This document shows, piece after piece, positions 11,653 to 23,800 of a stretch of DNA of 64,000 nt (position 1 is the stretch's first letter; each line of letters starts with the position of its first letter). Position numbers and translations under genes: made by a program. The stretch lies in assembly GCA_020631735.1 (NCBI GenBank), contig CM036170.1, forward strand, positions 64,557,737 to 64,621,736. Reading direction: 5' to 3'. The stretch comes from Saccharum officinarum. Taxonomy: Eukaryota > Streptophyta > Magnoliopsida > Poales > Poaceae. The notes below the pieces were generated by a model. That model did no database searches. It worked only from the letters and a program-made list of their open reading frames with translations, and was not told the origin of the DNA.

Positions 11653-13500
11653 CCCATGCAGGAGGATCGCGCCCTGCCAGTGCAGAATTTAGTCATCTCA
11701 TGTGTCATCGCACCACTTTTTTCCTCGTTCTCGTCTCTAGCTTGACGTGTAAATTACTCTACGTACGATAACTACGAGAGCAGTGTATCGTTAAGAAATC
11801 TATGCATGAGTGTGACGTTGCCAGAAAATTTCCACAAGAACCGTTTTAAATGGTCGTGCGCGCTCATGTCATGCGCATGCACTGGTTAGTATAACTTCAG
11901 CTTAAACACGCAATGCTACGCTTTAACCATGGGTTTTGATTCCGACATCTCCTTCACAAGCTGCAGCATTCACGCTACGTACGGTCGGTAATTGCACAAC
12001 ACTGCAGCTATCAATATATATATATACCACACTGGGGTAGTAACATTGGGTCTAAAAATAGACCCTGTATTGGCGTAAAAGACGACCACACATTGCAACG
12101 CTAGGACGCAGAGATTGTGGCGCGAAAACACACATGTTGGGCAAACACCATTGTAGTGCTACTGTGCTACGATGCGAGGATAGCAGATTGCAAAAACTCG
12201 AGCACCGAGCCATTCGGCAACGACAGAGCGCTGGGCCGTCCGGACGTCCGGCGCTAGGCGCCGGACTGTACAGTGTGTTGATTAAAGATGCGAAGAGGCC
12301 CGGGAGGGACATCGTCTGTGCAAGCACACTTCAGGTTGCCCTAGCGTCCGCAGGGCAGTTAGGGTGTCTTCAAGCGTCTTAGAGACGAAGGAAGAATAAT
12401 ATGTTGAGGTTTGAAGAGATTAGGCAAAGAGAAAATAAAAAGTAAAAGATAAAGCTAGACTGATTTGGTGCAATTGTGGAGAGCCCTTAATAAGTCATTT
12501 CCCTTTATATACAATCACGAGAAACTAGTGCAAAATAAACATGAAAATTAGGTCTATGTCGACTCAATTTGAACGCATACATCCGGTGCTCAACAATTTG
12601 AACGGGCCTGCCCAGTTTGACGGTGAACACGTTGCAATCTCTTGTGCTTCCAGCGTTTTCAACTGTAATCCAGCTCTGGCGTGCGCGCAGACAACCTCTT
12701 GTGCGTTAAGCGTTTGATGCCGTGCATATCCACGCATAGTTCTCGAAGCTGCACAGTCCGAGACGGCGATACGATCGATGTGACGCTGAAATCCACGAAT
12801 GAAGCGAGGTTTCTTTGATTCCAGAGGATTGGCAGCACGCGGTATCTAGCTTCTCGACCCGTACGGGCTTTTTTTCTCCGCCCGTGCACGACATTTCTCG
12901 GTGCTGATGAGCGCCGCCGCGAAAAATTTTATCGTTTCCTCGGTAGAAAACGCCGCTGCCTTTTGTTTGCGAGCGCTCGTCACTGCCAGCGACGGCGGCT
13001 TTCTATGCGTTTCTCAATGATTGATGTGGAAGTGCGGTGACTAGGGAGTTTTCTACACTGAGGTACCTGTCAGTCAGTATAAAACCTGCTTCCACGATGG
13101 CTTACCGGACGAAGGAATTGGCGCCGTGCCGTGTGGTGTGTGCAGGTCGTCCGTGACGAGTGAATCCACTAGCTAGGCTTCCATTTGTCGAGGATCAGGT
13201 GTGACACACAAGAAACCGTCGATCTGGAAAGTACGTAGAATATCATTTTCTTTTGAAACAACGTAAGATTGGCAAATATTTCAATTGGCGCATTCGAAAT
13301 CGTCGTTCGCCGGTGAGCACTTGACACTTGTGCGTTGCTAAGGAATTAAATGACTGGGCTAACAGTTTGTCATGGATCTGTTCAATATAAACAAAATGTC
13401 TAGCTAAAGGATGTGTTAAGGAAAACGAGACCCAAAAAGGCAAAAAGGTAGGTGGTTTTTTATTGATAAGAACAAAAGAAGATGCAAAAAGAAAATCTTG
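11653..13500. other. Gene-free stretch
   Basis: Contents are a short (TA)n run near 12012-12025 and a CGTCCGGACGTCCGGCGCTAGGCGCCGG palindrome cluster near 12238 that resembles the end of the repeat at 8126. The rest is AT-rich unique-looking DNA. No supported ORF was found. Confidence 0.4.
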
Positions 13501-13619
13501 AGTGGTAATCTCTCCCAACCTTGGAAAGTTACATAGGAGTAAGACCGAGGTCCCACTATTTCTTATCTAAAGGGCCTTGTTTGACAATGTGACACCGTCT
13601 TTTCCATAATATCAAAATA

Positions 13620-13845
13620 ATTTGATAACCTTCTTCCTCCTGTTTAATTTGGAGACCCTTGGTCTGGTCCCTACTTTTTTTTTCGGTTTTCCTTTCCTAG
13701 TTCCTTAGTTTAGTCCTCATCAAAGGCTGCTCCTTCCCTTTGTGTTTTTCCCCTTTGTTTTGTACTTGGCTCCTTGGTTTAATTTAAGTTTCCAGTAGGG
13801 GCTCCTTGCCCCTCCTGTTTCTTAAAAAAAAAAAGAAAAAACTTC
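13620..13845 (+). mobile_element. Possible LINE 3' end
   Basis: Pyrimidine-rich sequence ends in a small hairpin (AGGGGCTCCTTGCCCCT) followed by an A-rich tail at about 13827-13840. This resembles the 3' end of grass L1-type LINEs. No reverse-transcriptase reading frame or target duplication was found. Confidence 0.3.
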
Positions 13846-14455
13846 TTCCTCCTTTTCTCTTGGTCCTAGTTTGTGAGCCCAGCCCGCTGGACTATGTCCC
13901 CAGATGAATGGGAAATACTACATTTTGTGCGACTACAAATCATTTGATCGCACACGTTTGAACATTTTCTTTTTTTGGAAAAATAAAACATTATTAGAGA
14001 TCAAGTAGTATCATTAGAAGCAAGTGACACGACAAACTCAGGAAAAGAAGCAAAAGAGACCTGACTACGACCTGACCTAATAGCAAAATGAGCAACCTGT
14101 GCGCTACGTTATTTTGACACCTACTGATCTTAACATTTTCGTTTTGATATCTCATGCAGGATTTTTTTTTCTGTTCTACGGAGAAGAAAGAAGAAACTGA
14201 TCTAGAGAAGAGTGCATGCACCAGCTGTTGCGAGAGAGCAAGAAACGGGGGAGAATCGGACAAGTGCTGCACAGATAAAAAGGAAAAAAGTGTTCACTGT
14301 TGACACTCTCGTAGAGCGCTATCTGCTCGGCCTGCGAACTCTTCGCTCTGCCCTCTGCCAATTCGATTGTTGAACCGAGGAAGAAGATGACAGACAAGAT
14401 CATGGGGACAGCGCCTTTAGATTGCTTTGAGATTTTGGAGGAAGGGGAGTATAGA

Positions 14456-14712
14456 TTTGGGTCTATTTGCATCTATTAGCACTAAACATTAGTAGCTAAA
14501 ATTAATACTAGTAGATCCAAACCGACTAAGGTTTCGAGTTGCTAATATGTGCTAATAGTTCATATGCATCTTCAATGAACTCACTGTACAACCATCTATT
14601 ATCAGGTGGATCTAAACATTCCGATGCTAAAAATTAGCTATATAAAAAAATAGCAACTATTAGCTATTAGCTAGATAATTTTTAGTGCTAATAGATCCAA
14701 ACAGGCTTTGAG
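14456..14712. mobile_element. Tourist-like MITE
   Basis: The ends TGGGTCTATTTGCATCTATTAGCAC and GTGCTAATAGATCCAAACAGGC are inverted relative to each other. The interior repeats TTAGCTA and CTAGTAGATCCAAACC. The interior palindromes suggest a nested or rearranged copy. No exact target duplication was determined. Confidence 0.65.
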
Positions 14713-14802
14713 TCAAACTCATCTAATTATGTTCAAATTTATAGGAAAAATACCAATACTATCTAATTGTGATCAAATTTATAGGATAAAATATCAATAT
14801 TT

Positions 14803-14907
14803 TCTATGTCCTAAAATATAAGGAACAATTAACATTTGTCCCAAGTCAAATTATTGAAAATTTGATAAAATTTAGAGAGAACTGATTGAAATTATAAAAA
14901 ACACATC

Positions 14908-14997
<90 letters not shown>

Positions 14998-15058
14998 GGC
15001 AAAATCAATTCTCTTGTATTTTGAATACAGTATCTGTAATTTAGAACCGATGGAACAC
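14803..15058. mobile_element. Stowaway-like MITE split by an ATT microsatellite
   Basis: The left part (TATGTCCTAAAATATAAGG) and right part (CCGATGGAACA reading inward) are decayed Stowaway-like sequences around a large microsatellite. Assignment rests on the typical ATTTGTCCCAAGTCAAATT interior. Confidence 0.55.
14908..14996. repeat. (ATT)n microsatellite, about 29 units
   Basis: An uninterrupted ATT run of about 89 bp lies within a MITE remnant. It should be highly length-polymorphic. Confidence 0.95.
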
Positions 15059-15835
15059 TTTCTTAGGTTGTAGGCAATTTATCTAAAGCAACCGTTTGGG
15101 AGAGATGGACTTTAAGAAACTTTTCATATCCCATCGTGTTGATACAAATAGAGATTTTAGTAAAAAAATCTTTAACAGATCTTTTTAATTAGATCTCTAA
15201 ATATTATAATTCTTTATTCACGATTTCTCATTGGCTAAAGATGGAAAGCTAGACTAGCTCTTGTGATTATTCAGAAAAAAGACTAGCTCTCTAGATATAA
15301 AGAAGTTGTTGAAGATGAAAATACATAGAAAATATTTTTTATTTAAATGGTTCTTTAAATAAAGATTTATAAAGTGGGTCGAAGAAAGATTTCTAAAGAT
15401 GCTCTAATATCGGCTGCTCCGTGAGCCTGTGCTCGACGCTCGCCATATAACGGGGAACGCGTAAGATTATGACTATGCTAAGGTTAAACATTAAATATTT
15501 TTTTTGTACTTTTGAAATTGTATTAGATTCCTTCTCTTGACTGGAGGGATAATGTATCTCTATTCTTCTCTATATCTATACCTAAAAATACGTATAGGTA
15601 TCCTCTGCGCTCAACCCCGCTCTGTCCCTCACCCCGCTCTGTTGATCTACCAGCATGCAATACGAAACTGAACCCTGCATGCCCACATGCAAACATGCTC
15701 GAAAAAAAAGCTTCCCTAGAGTTCGGATCTAGTACGTGAAACAAGTATTACGGAAATAAAACAAAAATAAACATACTTTACACCAATACATTAATGCGCG
15801 AGCACTCCCGCCTGTGCGGCACTAATACTATGACT

Positions 15836-15947
15836 CTGTTCGCTTGTCGTATAATCTGTACTTTTTAATTTATTTTTTTAATCGGAATAGTATTTTTCTC
15901 TTACAACAAATCAGTTTCAGCCATAGCTTTTTAGCGAAGCGAACGGG
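15836..15947. mobile_element. Short palindromic MITE
   Basis: Termini CTGTTCGCTTG and AGCGAAGCGAACGGG with the core TATTTTTCTCTTACAACAAATCAG mark the same family as 6769. It ends just upstream of the DUF26 pseudogene. Confidence 0.7.
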
Positions 15948-15970
15948 CTAGTGGTGGCGGTGGCCGGGCC

Positions 15971-16430
15971 ACGACCAGCGCACCAACACTACTGCCCTTG
16001 ACTACGGCGGCCGTCTTGATCTACCTCCTCCTCAGCGCTATGGCCGTCGCCGCTGGTGCCGATGATGATGACGTAGACACGCCGGCGATCCTCGACTCGG
16101 TGTGTGTGGCAACGCAAACGACAGGCCCGGAGACCTTCGACGTGAGCTTCGTCACTACCCTGAAGATGATCTACCAGAACGTGACGTGCTCGGGCTTCAA
16201 CACCACTAGGTCCGCCGAGGGCAATAACACATGTTTGGCCTCGGGCAACAACACCATGTTTGGCCTCAGGGCAGTGCATGTGCTACCTCTCCAGTTCTCC
16301 CCCACAGACTGCCAACTCTGCTATGCCTAGGCACAGAGCCGCGTGAAGCTACCGCAATGCCTCCCCGCCGACGGCGATCGCATCTTCCTCGAAGCCATCT
16401 ACTGCGAAGTTTCTTCTCGCTGCAGGTAAT
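15971..16430 (+). pseudogene. DUF26 (Gnk2-homology) secreted protein pseudogene
   Basis: The frame encodes a hydrophobic leader (LIYLLLSAMAVAAGA) followed by one DUF26 domain with typical features: Cys in DSVCVAT, FDVSF, GFNTT and a DCQLCYA motif. Frame continues through an in-frame TAG at 16328-16330 into AQSRVKLPQCLPADGDRIFLEA, the normal continuation of this domain, and then decays. The expected initiator is ACG at 15971 instead of ATG, so both start and reading frame are lost. DUF26 domains occur in plant cysteine-rich receptor-like kinases and secreted antifungal-type proteins. No kinase domain follows. Confidence 0.7.
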
Positions 16431-16868
16431 GCCAACCCGAATCATCTGCGTTCGCCACGCTCAACCCTCTCGCGGCGATGCCGTCTCCCCGCTCGCTCCG
16501 AATCGTCCATACGGACTCTAGACCTCCCTGATATGTGACAGAGGAGGGATCCCTGCTGCCCCATCCCTTCCTCGCCGCAACCGGCATCGCTGCACTTCGC
16601 CGGCCCATTGTACATTGAGCGTGACCGCATCGGCCAACCTGTCTAGGGATGGCAGCATAGGAAAGCCTCTTCTGTTTTTTTATTCACCTCGTTACCAGCA
16701 CGAGGAGGACGTGCAGCGGCAGCCCCGGTAGATGGAGGGTGTAGCTTCACACTCCTCGACTTGGTTCTCGTGCTCTCAGCAGCAGCGCTGCCGTGCTTCC
16801 CTGAGGCCAAGACAAAATTGTAAGTTCCTAACACTATAGGTACACAGTACACTTAGCTTTTCCTTCGT

Positions 16869-17106
16869 GGCTTTGTTTAGTTCTCCTCAAAATTTCAAAT
16901 TTTTTCACTCTCTCTCCATCACATCAATTTTTAGTCGCTTGCATGGAGTATTAAATGTAGGTAAAAAAACTAATTACACAGTTTAGTTGGAAATCACGAG
17001 ATGAATCTTTTGAGCCTAGTTGGTCCACGATTGGACAATATTTGTCAAATAAGACGAAAGTGGTACTATTCATCTGGTTGAAAAAACTTTCAATCTAAAC
17101 AAGCCC
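16869..17106. mobile_element. Ubiquitous grass MITE, about 240 bp
   Basis: Inverted ends GGCTTTGTTTAG and CTAAACAAGCCC enclose the characteristic interior (TGCATGGAGTATTAAATGTAG, GAATCTTTTGAGCCTAGTTG, ATTGGACAATATTTGTCAAA). I know this family as very abundant in sorghum and its relatives. Confidence 0.85.
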
Positions 17107-17900
17107 ATGTCTCATATGGTTTTAGTTTTTCCTTCATGTTTCCTATGTTTTTTTTAGACCTGGCGCAAAGCCAATGCAGGCAACTTTCTACTGAGACATG
17201 CATCAAAATGCAATCCATCTTTAACTCATTATGCTATTTTTCTACTAAATTGGTCTCGATTGTTCCTGCTTGTTATGCCTGAATGGATTCAGAAATAGTT
17301 TAGGGGTTCTAATGCAAAATCATTTATTAGCTTTTATTATTTTCTGAAAACAATCAAATTGGTCAAAATAAGTGTGGGTAAAAATTTATGTTCCCCGTGC
17401 AACGCACGAGCTTGACCGGAGGGATAATGTATATAGAGATACAAAAATATTAAGCTTTCTTTTTTCAACTAGTATTACCTTCTTTCTCTAAAAAAAACTA
17501 GTATTAGCTTCTTGCTCACTTTCGAGCGTTCCTATGAACTCAATATAAAGTTTGCATCTGGCTCTGACCGAGCAAATAAAGCCCAGTCCGGAAAGACCCA
17601 AACTAAACCTAGAAATGAGCTTGTCCATGAAGGCCCGCTAGTCATAGGCGGGCTTGGGATCAGTTTCTCAGCCCTAAACATCAAATCTAAATTTTATAAC
17701 TCATGGTCATGGATGGTGTTCTAGCTGGAGTGCTGGACCACAGTTCGCACTACTTTAGTAGACCAAATCTAATCGGTCTTTCTTATGAAGGTAAAGGAAA
17801 ATATGACTGTATAAGATTCAAAAAGTTAAACATTTTTAGTATACATGACACTAGTGTTCATCTAAGTTGTATTCTAATCATAATAGATAAAGAGAGTATT
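17107..17900. other. Gene-free stretch
   Basis: AT-rich sequence without a supported ORF, RNA gene or recognisable repeat. Confidence 0.35.
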
Positions 17901-17901
17901 A

Positions 17902-18088
17902 CTACCACCTATATCCTAAATTATAGGCCGTTGTTTGCTTTCTCTAGGTACATAACTTTTGTTATCCACCTAGATATACGGTATGTCTACATACATAATA
18001 AAAGTGTTGTATTTAGAAAAACCATAGATACATAATAAAAGTGGTGTATTTAGAAAAACCAAAACGACCTATAAATTGGACGGGGTAG
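17902..18088. mobile_element. Stowaway-like MITE with internal duplication
   Basis: Ends near CTACCACCTATATCCTAAATTAT and ATAAATTGGACGGGGTAG lie between TA dinucleotides. An internal segment (ACATAATAAAAGTGKTGTATTTAGAAAAACC, about 40 bp) is tandemly duplicated at 17993 and 18030. Confidence 0.75.
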
Positions 18089-18379
18089 TAAATAACATCA
18101 AAAGGAGACCATGCAAAATTAAAGTAATTGCAAACTATGCATCGTGATAGAGCACGGTTTCATGAAATTTTGAATCATTTCCACATTTTTTAAGCTAAAA
18201 TAAAATTTCTAAGGTTTAATCAGATTTTTGGAATCACATAAATTTACAATAGTATTTTTTAAAAAAGTATTTCTATAATTTTTTTATGCTCTATCTCTAT
18301 TTGACGTGTAACCGTCAACATAGTTCAAATGACCTCTCTCACTGTTAACATCGGCGTTTGAAGTGGCGTCACATTAAGG

Positions 18380-18979
18380 CTCTGTTTGGAAAGATTTCTC
18401 CACCGGCTTCAGGAGCCGTTTTCTGCCAAGCAGGGTAAAATGAAATGGCTTCATCCAGGGAGCCCCTTAAACCTGTTCTCACCGAGGTTTGGATGAGATA
18501 GAGCCAAAAATAGTGGCTTCAAACGGCTCCGTCCCGCACTCGTGGGTCTTTCCAAGCGACTATGTGCCGCATTTACCCTAAGCTAGGGATGGGGCCTAGC
18601 CGCCAGGGCACGCGTAGTCATCAGGGGAGGGTGCGCAGCGGCAAATGAGGGGCTCGCCGACCACCGGATGAGGGTCGTGTCGCCCGTCGGGGAGAGAGCG
18701 TGCCAGGCGCTGGTAGAGGGTGTGGGTCACCAATGGAGGGCGCACAAGCCATGAGAGAGCGTGACGGATGGGGGAAGAAGAAGACTACGCGAGATGGAGA
18801 AAAAAGAATAGAAATATAAGGGTAATATAGTCCTTTTATTTTTTGTCTTTTATCATGTGAAGTCGTTTTGCCAAACAGTCTAACAAAACAATTTCAACTT
18901 TACTGGTATAGCTAATCGTGGAGCCGAAGCAAAAAAAAGAACATCTTCACTGATGAATTGAAGCCTGTCAAACGGGCCC
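18380..18979. mobile_element. Unclassified TIR element, about 600 bp
   Basis: The left end GGCTCTGTTTGGAAAG, near a CCGGCTTCAGGAGCCG palindrome, and the right end GCCTGTCAAACGGGCCC are imperfectly inverted. The interior holds a GC-rich segment (18590-18780) in AT-rich flanks. No exact target duplication was found. Confidence 0.5.
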
Positions 18980-19047
18980 AAATAAAATCACCATGAAACC
19001 GTTTAAGAAATTTGGTGGTTTCAAAAGTTGAAGATGTAAAACAACGC

Positions 19048-19135
19048 CATGTTTGCTTGAATTTATCAGCCTAGCTTATCAACCATGATACATAGTTTTT
19101 CTTTCACAACAAAACAGTATCAGCCGGCTTCTCAA
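19048..19135. mobile_element. Short palindromic MITE (partial)
   Basis: GTTTGCTTGAATTTATCAGCC and the TTTTTCTTTCACAACAAAACAG core match the family at 6769 and 15836. The right end is poorly defined. Confidence 0.5.
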
Positions 19136-19332
19136 CCGCAAAAATCATTAGCTGAATGACTCGTTACTTTTCGGATTAGAGGAAACAGGGTCGAGCAAAG
19201 GAAGTAAAAACGATTTTGTTTCCTCTCATGTCTAGTCGATACGACTTGGGTCTGAGAACATGCAAACCAAGCCTGTAGTAGCAACATTTCTTAGCATTTA
19301 TTGTGACAAGCATGATGCAACGCCATTGCGTG

Positions 19333-19446
19333 GCCTGTTCGTTTGAACTTATCAGCCGTACCGTTTCAGTAAAATAATAGTGTTTTTCTCTTACAACAAA
19401 TCAGTATTAGCATCAACCTCAGCCGTTTTTCCCGTCACCCAAACAA
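19333..19446. mobile_element. Short palindromic MITE
   Basis: CCTGTTCGTTTGAACTTATCAGCC and the core GTGTTTTTCTCTTACAACAAATCAG mark the same family as 6769. The right terminus has decayed (ACCCAAACAAG). Confidence 0.6.
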
Positions 19447-19769
19447 GACGATATCAACATGTTGCAGTACCTATGAAATCTCACCCAACTTCCTTTCTCT
19501 GTCAAGGGAAGCCTATGTGTCACTGTGTCAGTGTCATCGCAAAGAAAATGTAGATAAAAGAACGCGACGTTTCCATGAACCAACCGTGCATTAGCCCGGA
19601 ACAAGCCTAGCGGTGCTGTCTGCTGTCACAAAATTGAATTCCACGCGTTGTTGGTGAATGGTGAAGCAAACAGACACGCTACATACGATTCACCGCCCGA
19701 AGCGGCAACTCCTCACGCTCATCCGTCCGTCCGTTCTCGATCGGACATACCTGCAACCCTTCCCCCAAG

Positions 19770-19932
19770 GATTTTTTTTTTTATTTTTAGTCCAAATTTG
19801 AAACAAATTTTAAATTTAACCTGGGTTTAAATTTTTTTTAAATCTAACCCGTTTGGCCCCGCCACCATGCATGGCGGGGCAAATGCACTGAACCCCGCCA
19901 TGCATGGCGGCGAGGTGCAGTTCCCACGTGGC
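19770..19932. repeat. MULE left terminal inverted repeat
   Basis: This arm pairs with 28373-28534. After the T-rich start it carries CCCCGCC...ATGCATGGCGGGG palindromes. Further related palindromes (CCCCGCCATGATGGGTGGCGGGG type) extend to about 20040, beyond the strict TIR. Confidence 0.92.
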
Positions 19933-20048
19933 ACGCTGACGTGGCAGCCACCCGGGCATACCCCGCCATGATGGGTGGCGGGGTATGCGAAACCCGCCAC
20001 CCATCATGGCGGGGTGTACCCCGCCACCCATCATAGCGGGGCGCGGCG

Positions 20049-20058
20049 TAAATAAAAG
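20049..20058 (+). promoter_or_regulatory. TATA-like box of the MULE transposase gene
   Basis: TAAATAAAAG is followed by GCCGCGCC just inside the left TIR region. The mirror-image gene has TTTAAAAG followed by CCCGGGC at the matching position. The symmetry suggests that each end carries its own promoter. Confidence 0.5.
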
Positions 20059-20456
20059 CCGCGCCCCGCCACGGCCCCGCTGCCGAAGCCGGTTGCAGCC
20101 GCGCCGTCAGCGACGCCACCAGCCGCGCCCCGCCGCCGGAGCCGCCGCCAGAGCCGCCGCCGTCGCCCGGAGCTCCTCCCTCGCGCCCCGCAGCGCCCGG
20201 CCGCTCCCCGCCGCGCCCCGCCGCGACGACGCTCCCCGCCGCTCCCCGCTGCGCCCCCGCCGCCGCGCCGTCGCGCTGCCGCAGCCGCCGTCCGCGGGGC
20301 CGCGCCGTCTCCCGCGCCCCCGGCCACTGCGCCCTCGGCCGCGTCTCCGGCCGCTGTTCCCGCGCCGCCACCCCGGCCGCGGACCGTTGCACCCGGCCCT
20401 GCCCCGGCACGCCGCCGCCCGGGCAACCTCGTCGCGCCGCCGCAACCCGTTTTACG

Positions 20457-20813
20457 GTAAATTTTTTATTTTGTCGTTACTATTATTTATTTGTAGTAAA
20501 TATTATTAAGTTATTATTATTTATTTAGTTAATTATTTATTATTCATTGTATTAAATGATTATTTAGTTATTTAACATTAGTTATTTAGTTAATATTGGT
20601 TTTTAGTTAAATGATTCGTATTAGTTATTTAGTTATTAGTTAATTAGTTAACGATTATTAGTTATTCGGATTTTATTAGGTAATATTAGTTATTTAGTTA
20701 CTAAGTAAGTTAGTTACGTGGTAGGTAAGTAAGGTTAGTTAGTTAGTTAGTTATGTAGTAATTAGTGGTACCATATTGGTCAGTTGATAATCAAATGTCA
20801 AATCGTTTTGTAG
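20457..20813 (+). other. Probable 5' intron of the MULE transposase gene
   Basis: Very AT-rich sequence (TTATTTAGTTA repeats) runs from a GTAAAT donor at 20457 to a TTTTGTAG acceptor ending at 20813, immediately before the ATG at 20814. The GC-rich exon upstream (about 20080-20456) has open Arg/Pro/Ala-rich frames of doubtful coding value. Confidence 0.5.
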
Positions 20814-23800
20814 ATGGATTACGGTGTAAGAGTTTTTTACGGAGGAAGTGTTAGGAGAGAGGATTGCCAGTTTGAGGATATGTATGAAGAATTGGAATGG
20901 TTTGATGGCACCCCTAGTTTCCGCGATCTATGTGACCGTTTGAGTTTGAAGTTTGGCGAGGCTTTCACACTAAAGGGTAGGTTCGATGTTGGAAAGAATA
21001 GGGCACACTATGTGATGATGGACTTGTGCAACCAAGCAGAGTGGTCCCGATACAATAGGGTCATCCAAGGTTCGAATGTCGGCATGGCTGAGTTGGTGCT
21101 GGAGAATGTTGAGAATGAGGAGCCGTCCTTCGACAGTGATACTCTAGGAGATTGTGGTGTGCAGATGCAACAAACTATGGAGAGTATGGACTTGGATGGT
21201 AATTTGACGCAGGAGCGGGTTCATTCTCCTCCAGTTGGTCATATAAGCAATGATTTTGATGTAGACGAGTTTGAACAGGAGGAGGAGGCGGCAGCGGAGG
21301 AAATGATTGGTGATGATGTTAGCACTGATTCTGACGATTCAGGAAATGAGGAAGGAGGACCACATGCCATGCGAGCATCGGTTGAAGCCATGTCCTCTGG
21401 AGGTGCACCTGCCATGTGTACACCAGTTCGTGGCATGCACTCAGGAGTACCACTTGAGGTACTTCATGGCATGCAGAGTCAGGGCACATTAGCCACCGGT
21501 TATCCAGATGATGGAGTGGAATATGAAGGATGGAGCAGGGTTAGGGAGCCACAACAATACGTTGCACCACCCTCTTATACATCGGCAGAGCTTACACAGC
21601 TGAGGGAGGCTGACGTGCCTTTTACCGGTGTGCCAAATTATAACGATGTAAGTATGTCGCATATGGCAGTTTGTGACACGGGTTTGCAGATGTGTAAGGA
21701 ATCATTGTACAACCATAAAAATTTAATACTGAGGAAGGGAATGCTTTTCAATACGATGTCGGAGATGAAGTTGTTCCTTCAGGACTATGCTGTGTATCAT
21801 CATAGGCCTTACACGGTTCGACATTCTGACAAGGAGGTAAAATTCCACATATTATGTAAGGCTGGATTCCCGTGCTCGTGGAAGTTGAATGCACGAAAGA
21901 GGCGGAGTGATGGTAAGTGGAAGGTAACTTCGGTGGAACAGCCGCACAGATGCCAGACTAATGAGGGTAAAAGGTACCATCCCCAGTTGACGGCTCGGTA
22001 CCTAGCCCATCGTATATTGGGTCTTGTAGATAAGGACAACGACGTATCGGTGTCTTTCTTGCAGGAGACCATAGTCACATTTGTTGGGTATGAGGTCACG
22101 TATGGAAAGGCTTGGCGGGCAAAGCAAATTGCCCTGGCAATTCGCTAGGGTAGCTGGGAGGAAGCCTATAACAGGGTTCCACGCATTTTGTGTGCGATGG
22201 AACACTTCAACCCTGGCATGAGATCGTTCATATACACAGGAGGGTTGTATCTTCAGAACCCGTTGAGGCATATTCTGTACCGTGTGTTCTGGTATTTCGA
22301 TCAGTGCAAACATGCATTTCAGTATTGTCAGCCAGTTGTTCTTGTTGATGGCATGTTCCTCACCGGCAAATACAGGGGCACATTGATGATGGCTGCTGCT
22401 GTAGACCCAGAGAACCAGATAGTGCCAATGGCTTTTGCTTTGGCGGAGGGGGAAAACAATGATTCATGGTCATGGTTTATGCGTCTACTCCGTGTTCATG
22501 TGCTTGGCCCTTCTTGTACCATTTGTCTGATTTCGGACCGTCACATTGGAATTCTAAATGCAGCCGGTGAACACATTGATGGTCACCCGCCCCTAGTGCA
22601 CCGTTGGTGCATGCGGCATTTTGCCGCCAATTTCTGGCGGCGTCAACGCAAGAATGATGTGGCTGACAAGTTAAAGGAGCTTTGTAATAAACGTACGGAA
22701 CGCGAGTTCAACGAGACTATGGTAGAACTAGAGAAGATGCTCAACCAAGCTGGCAAGGCATGGTTAGACCAGCAGATGGAAAATAAAGCCAAGTGGGCAT
22801 TAGCATATGATGAGGGCGGCTTCCGGTACGGCATCATGACAACAAACTCCTCTAAGTCTTTCAATCGTGTGTTCAAAGGCGTTCGATCTCTTCCAGTGTC
22901 TGGTATTGTCGAGTTCTCTTTTAGGAAGTGCAATGAGTATTTTGTTAAGCGGTATGGCCTAGCCCTGAGGAATGAAGAGGAGCTTGGAAGATGGGAGAAG
23001 GCGGCACACGAATATTTGAAGGAGGCTGAGGAATTGGCCAAACAACAGGTTGCCAAGGCTTATGGACGGGACATGCTTGTTTTCTGCGTACGAGCTAGAG
23101 GGGGCACAAACCTGGGCGACGAATGATTTGGTGGCCGAACGTACCGTGTCGATCTTGATAAAGTAGAATGCAGTTGCAACGTCCCTCAGATCATGCATGC
23201 CCCTTGCTCACACATGATCACCTCTTGTTGGCTTAGAGGTTTTGACCACACAGTTGCACCATACATGTCACCCTTGTATCTCCGTGCCAACACCCTCAAA
23301 GTTTGGGAGAAGAGTTTCGAGCCATACCTTAACGAGTCGCAGTGGCCTCCATATTATGGTGAGGACTACGCGTCTTATCCGGACCTGAAGAAGGTAGGGA
23401 AGGGAAGGAGGAAGAAGAAGCGACTGAAAGGCGATATGGACAATATGAAAGGTTACGGCGCCGACATGTATGGTGGCGGGGACTTTGACGAAGAACGTGC
23501 GCAGAACCTTTGCTCAATTTGCAAGAATCCTGGTCATAACGCTAGATTTCATAGGCGGGCGAGACAAGAGGTGGTCTATATTGTAAACATGCATTTGTGA
23601 TATTTTAATCTTCAAATGTACTTGTCTTTGTTTTTTTATAACGTTATTAATTATTCTAATGTTATTAATGTTGTCTTTGTTTTTTCAAACAGGCAGGTTC
23701 AGGGTTGCAAGATGGAGGCGCGGGCTCCTCATCCGCGCTTTAGCCTCATTGAGGCTGACTACGACAAGGACCACCGGGCCCAGGCCTTATCGGAGCAGCA

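Noticed and set aside
19985..20509. Arg/Pro/Ala-rich frames on both strands near the MULE left end
   Set aside because: Low-complexity GC-rich leader; frames are open on several strands at once. Better explained as 5' UTR plus intron.
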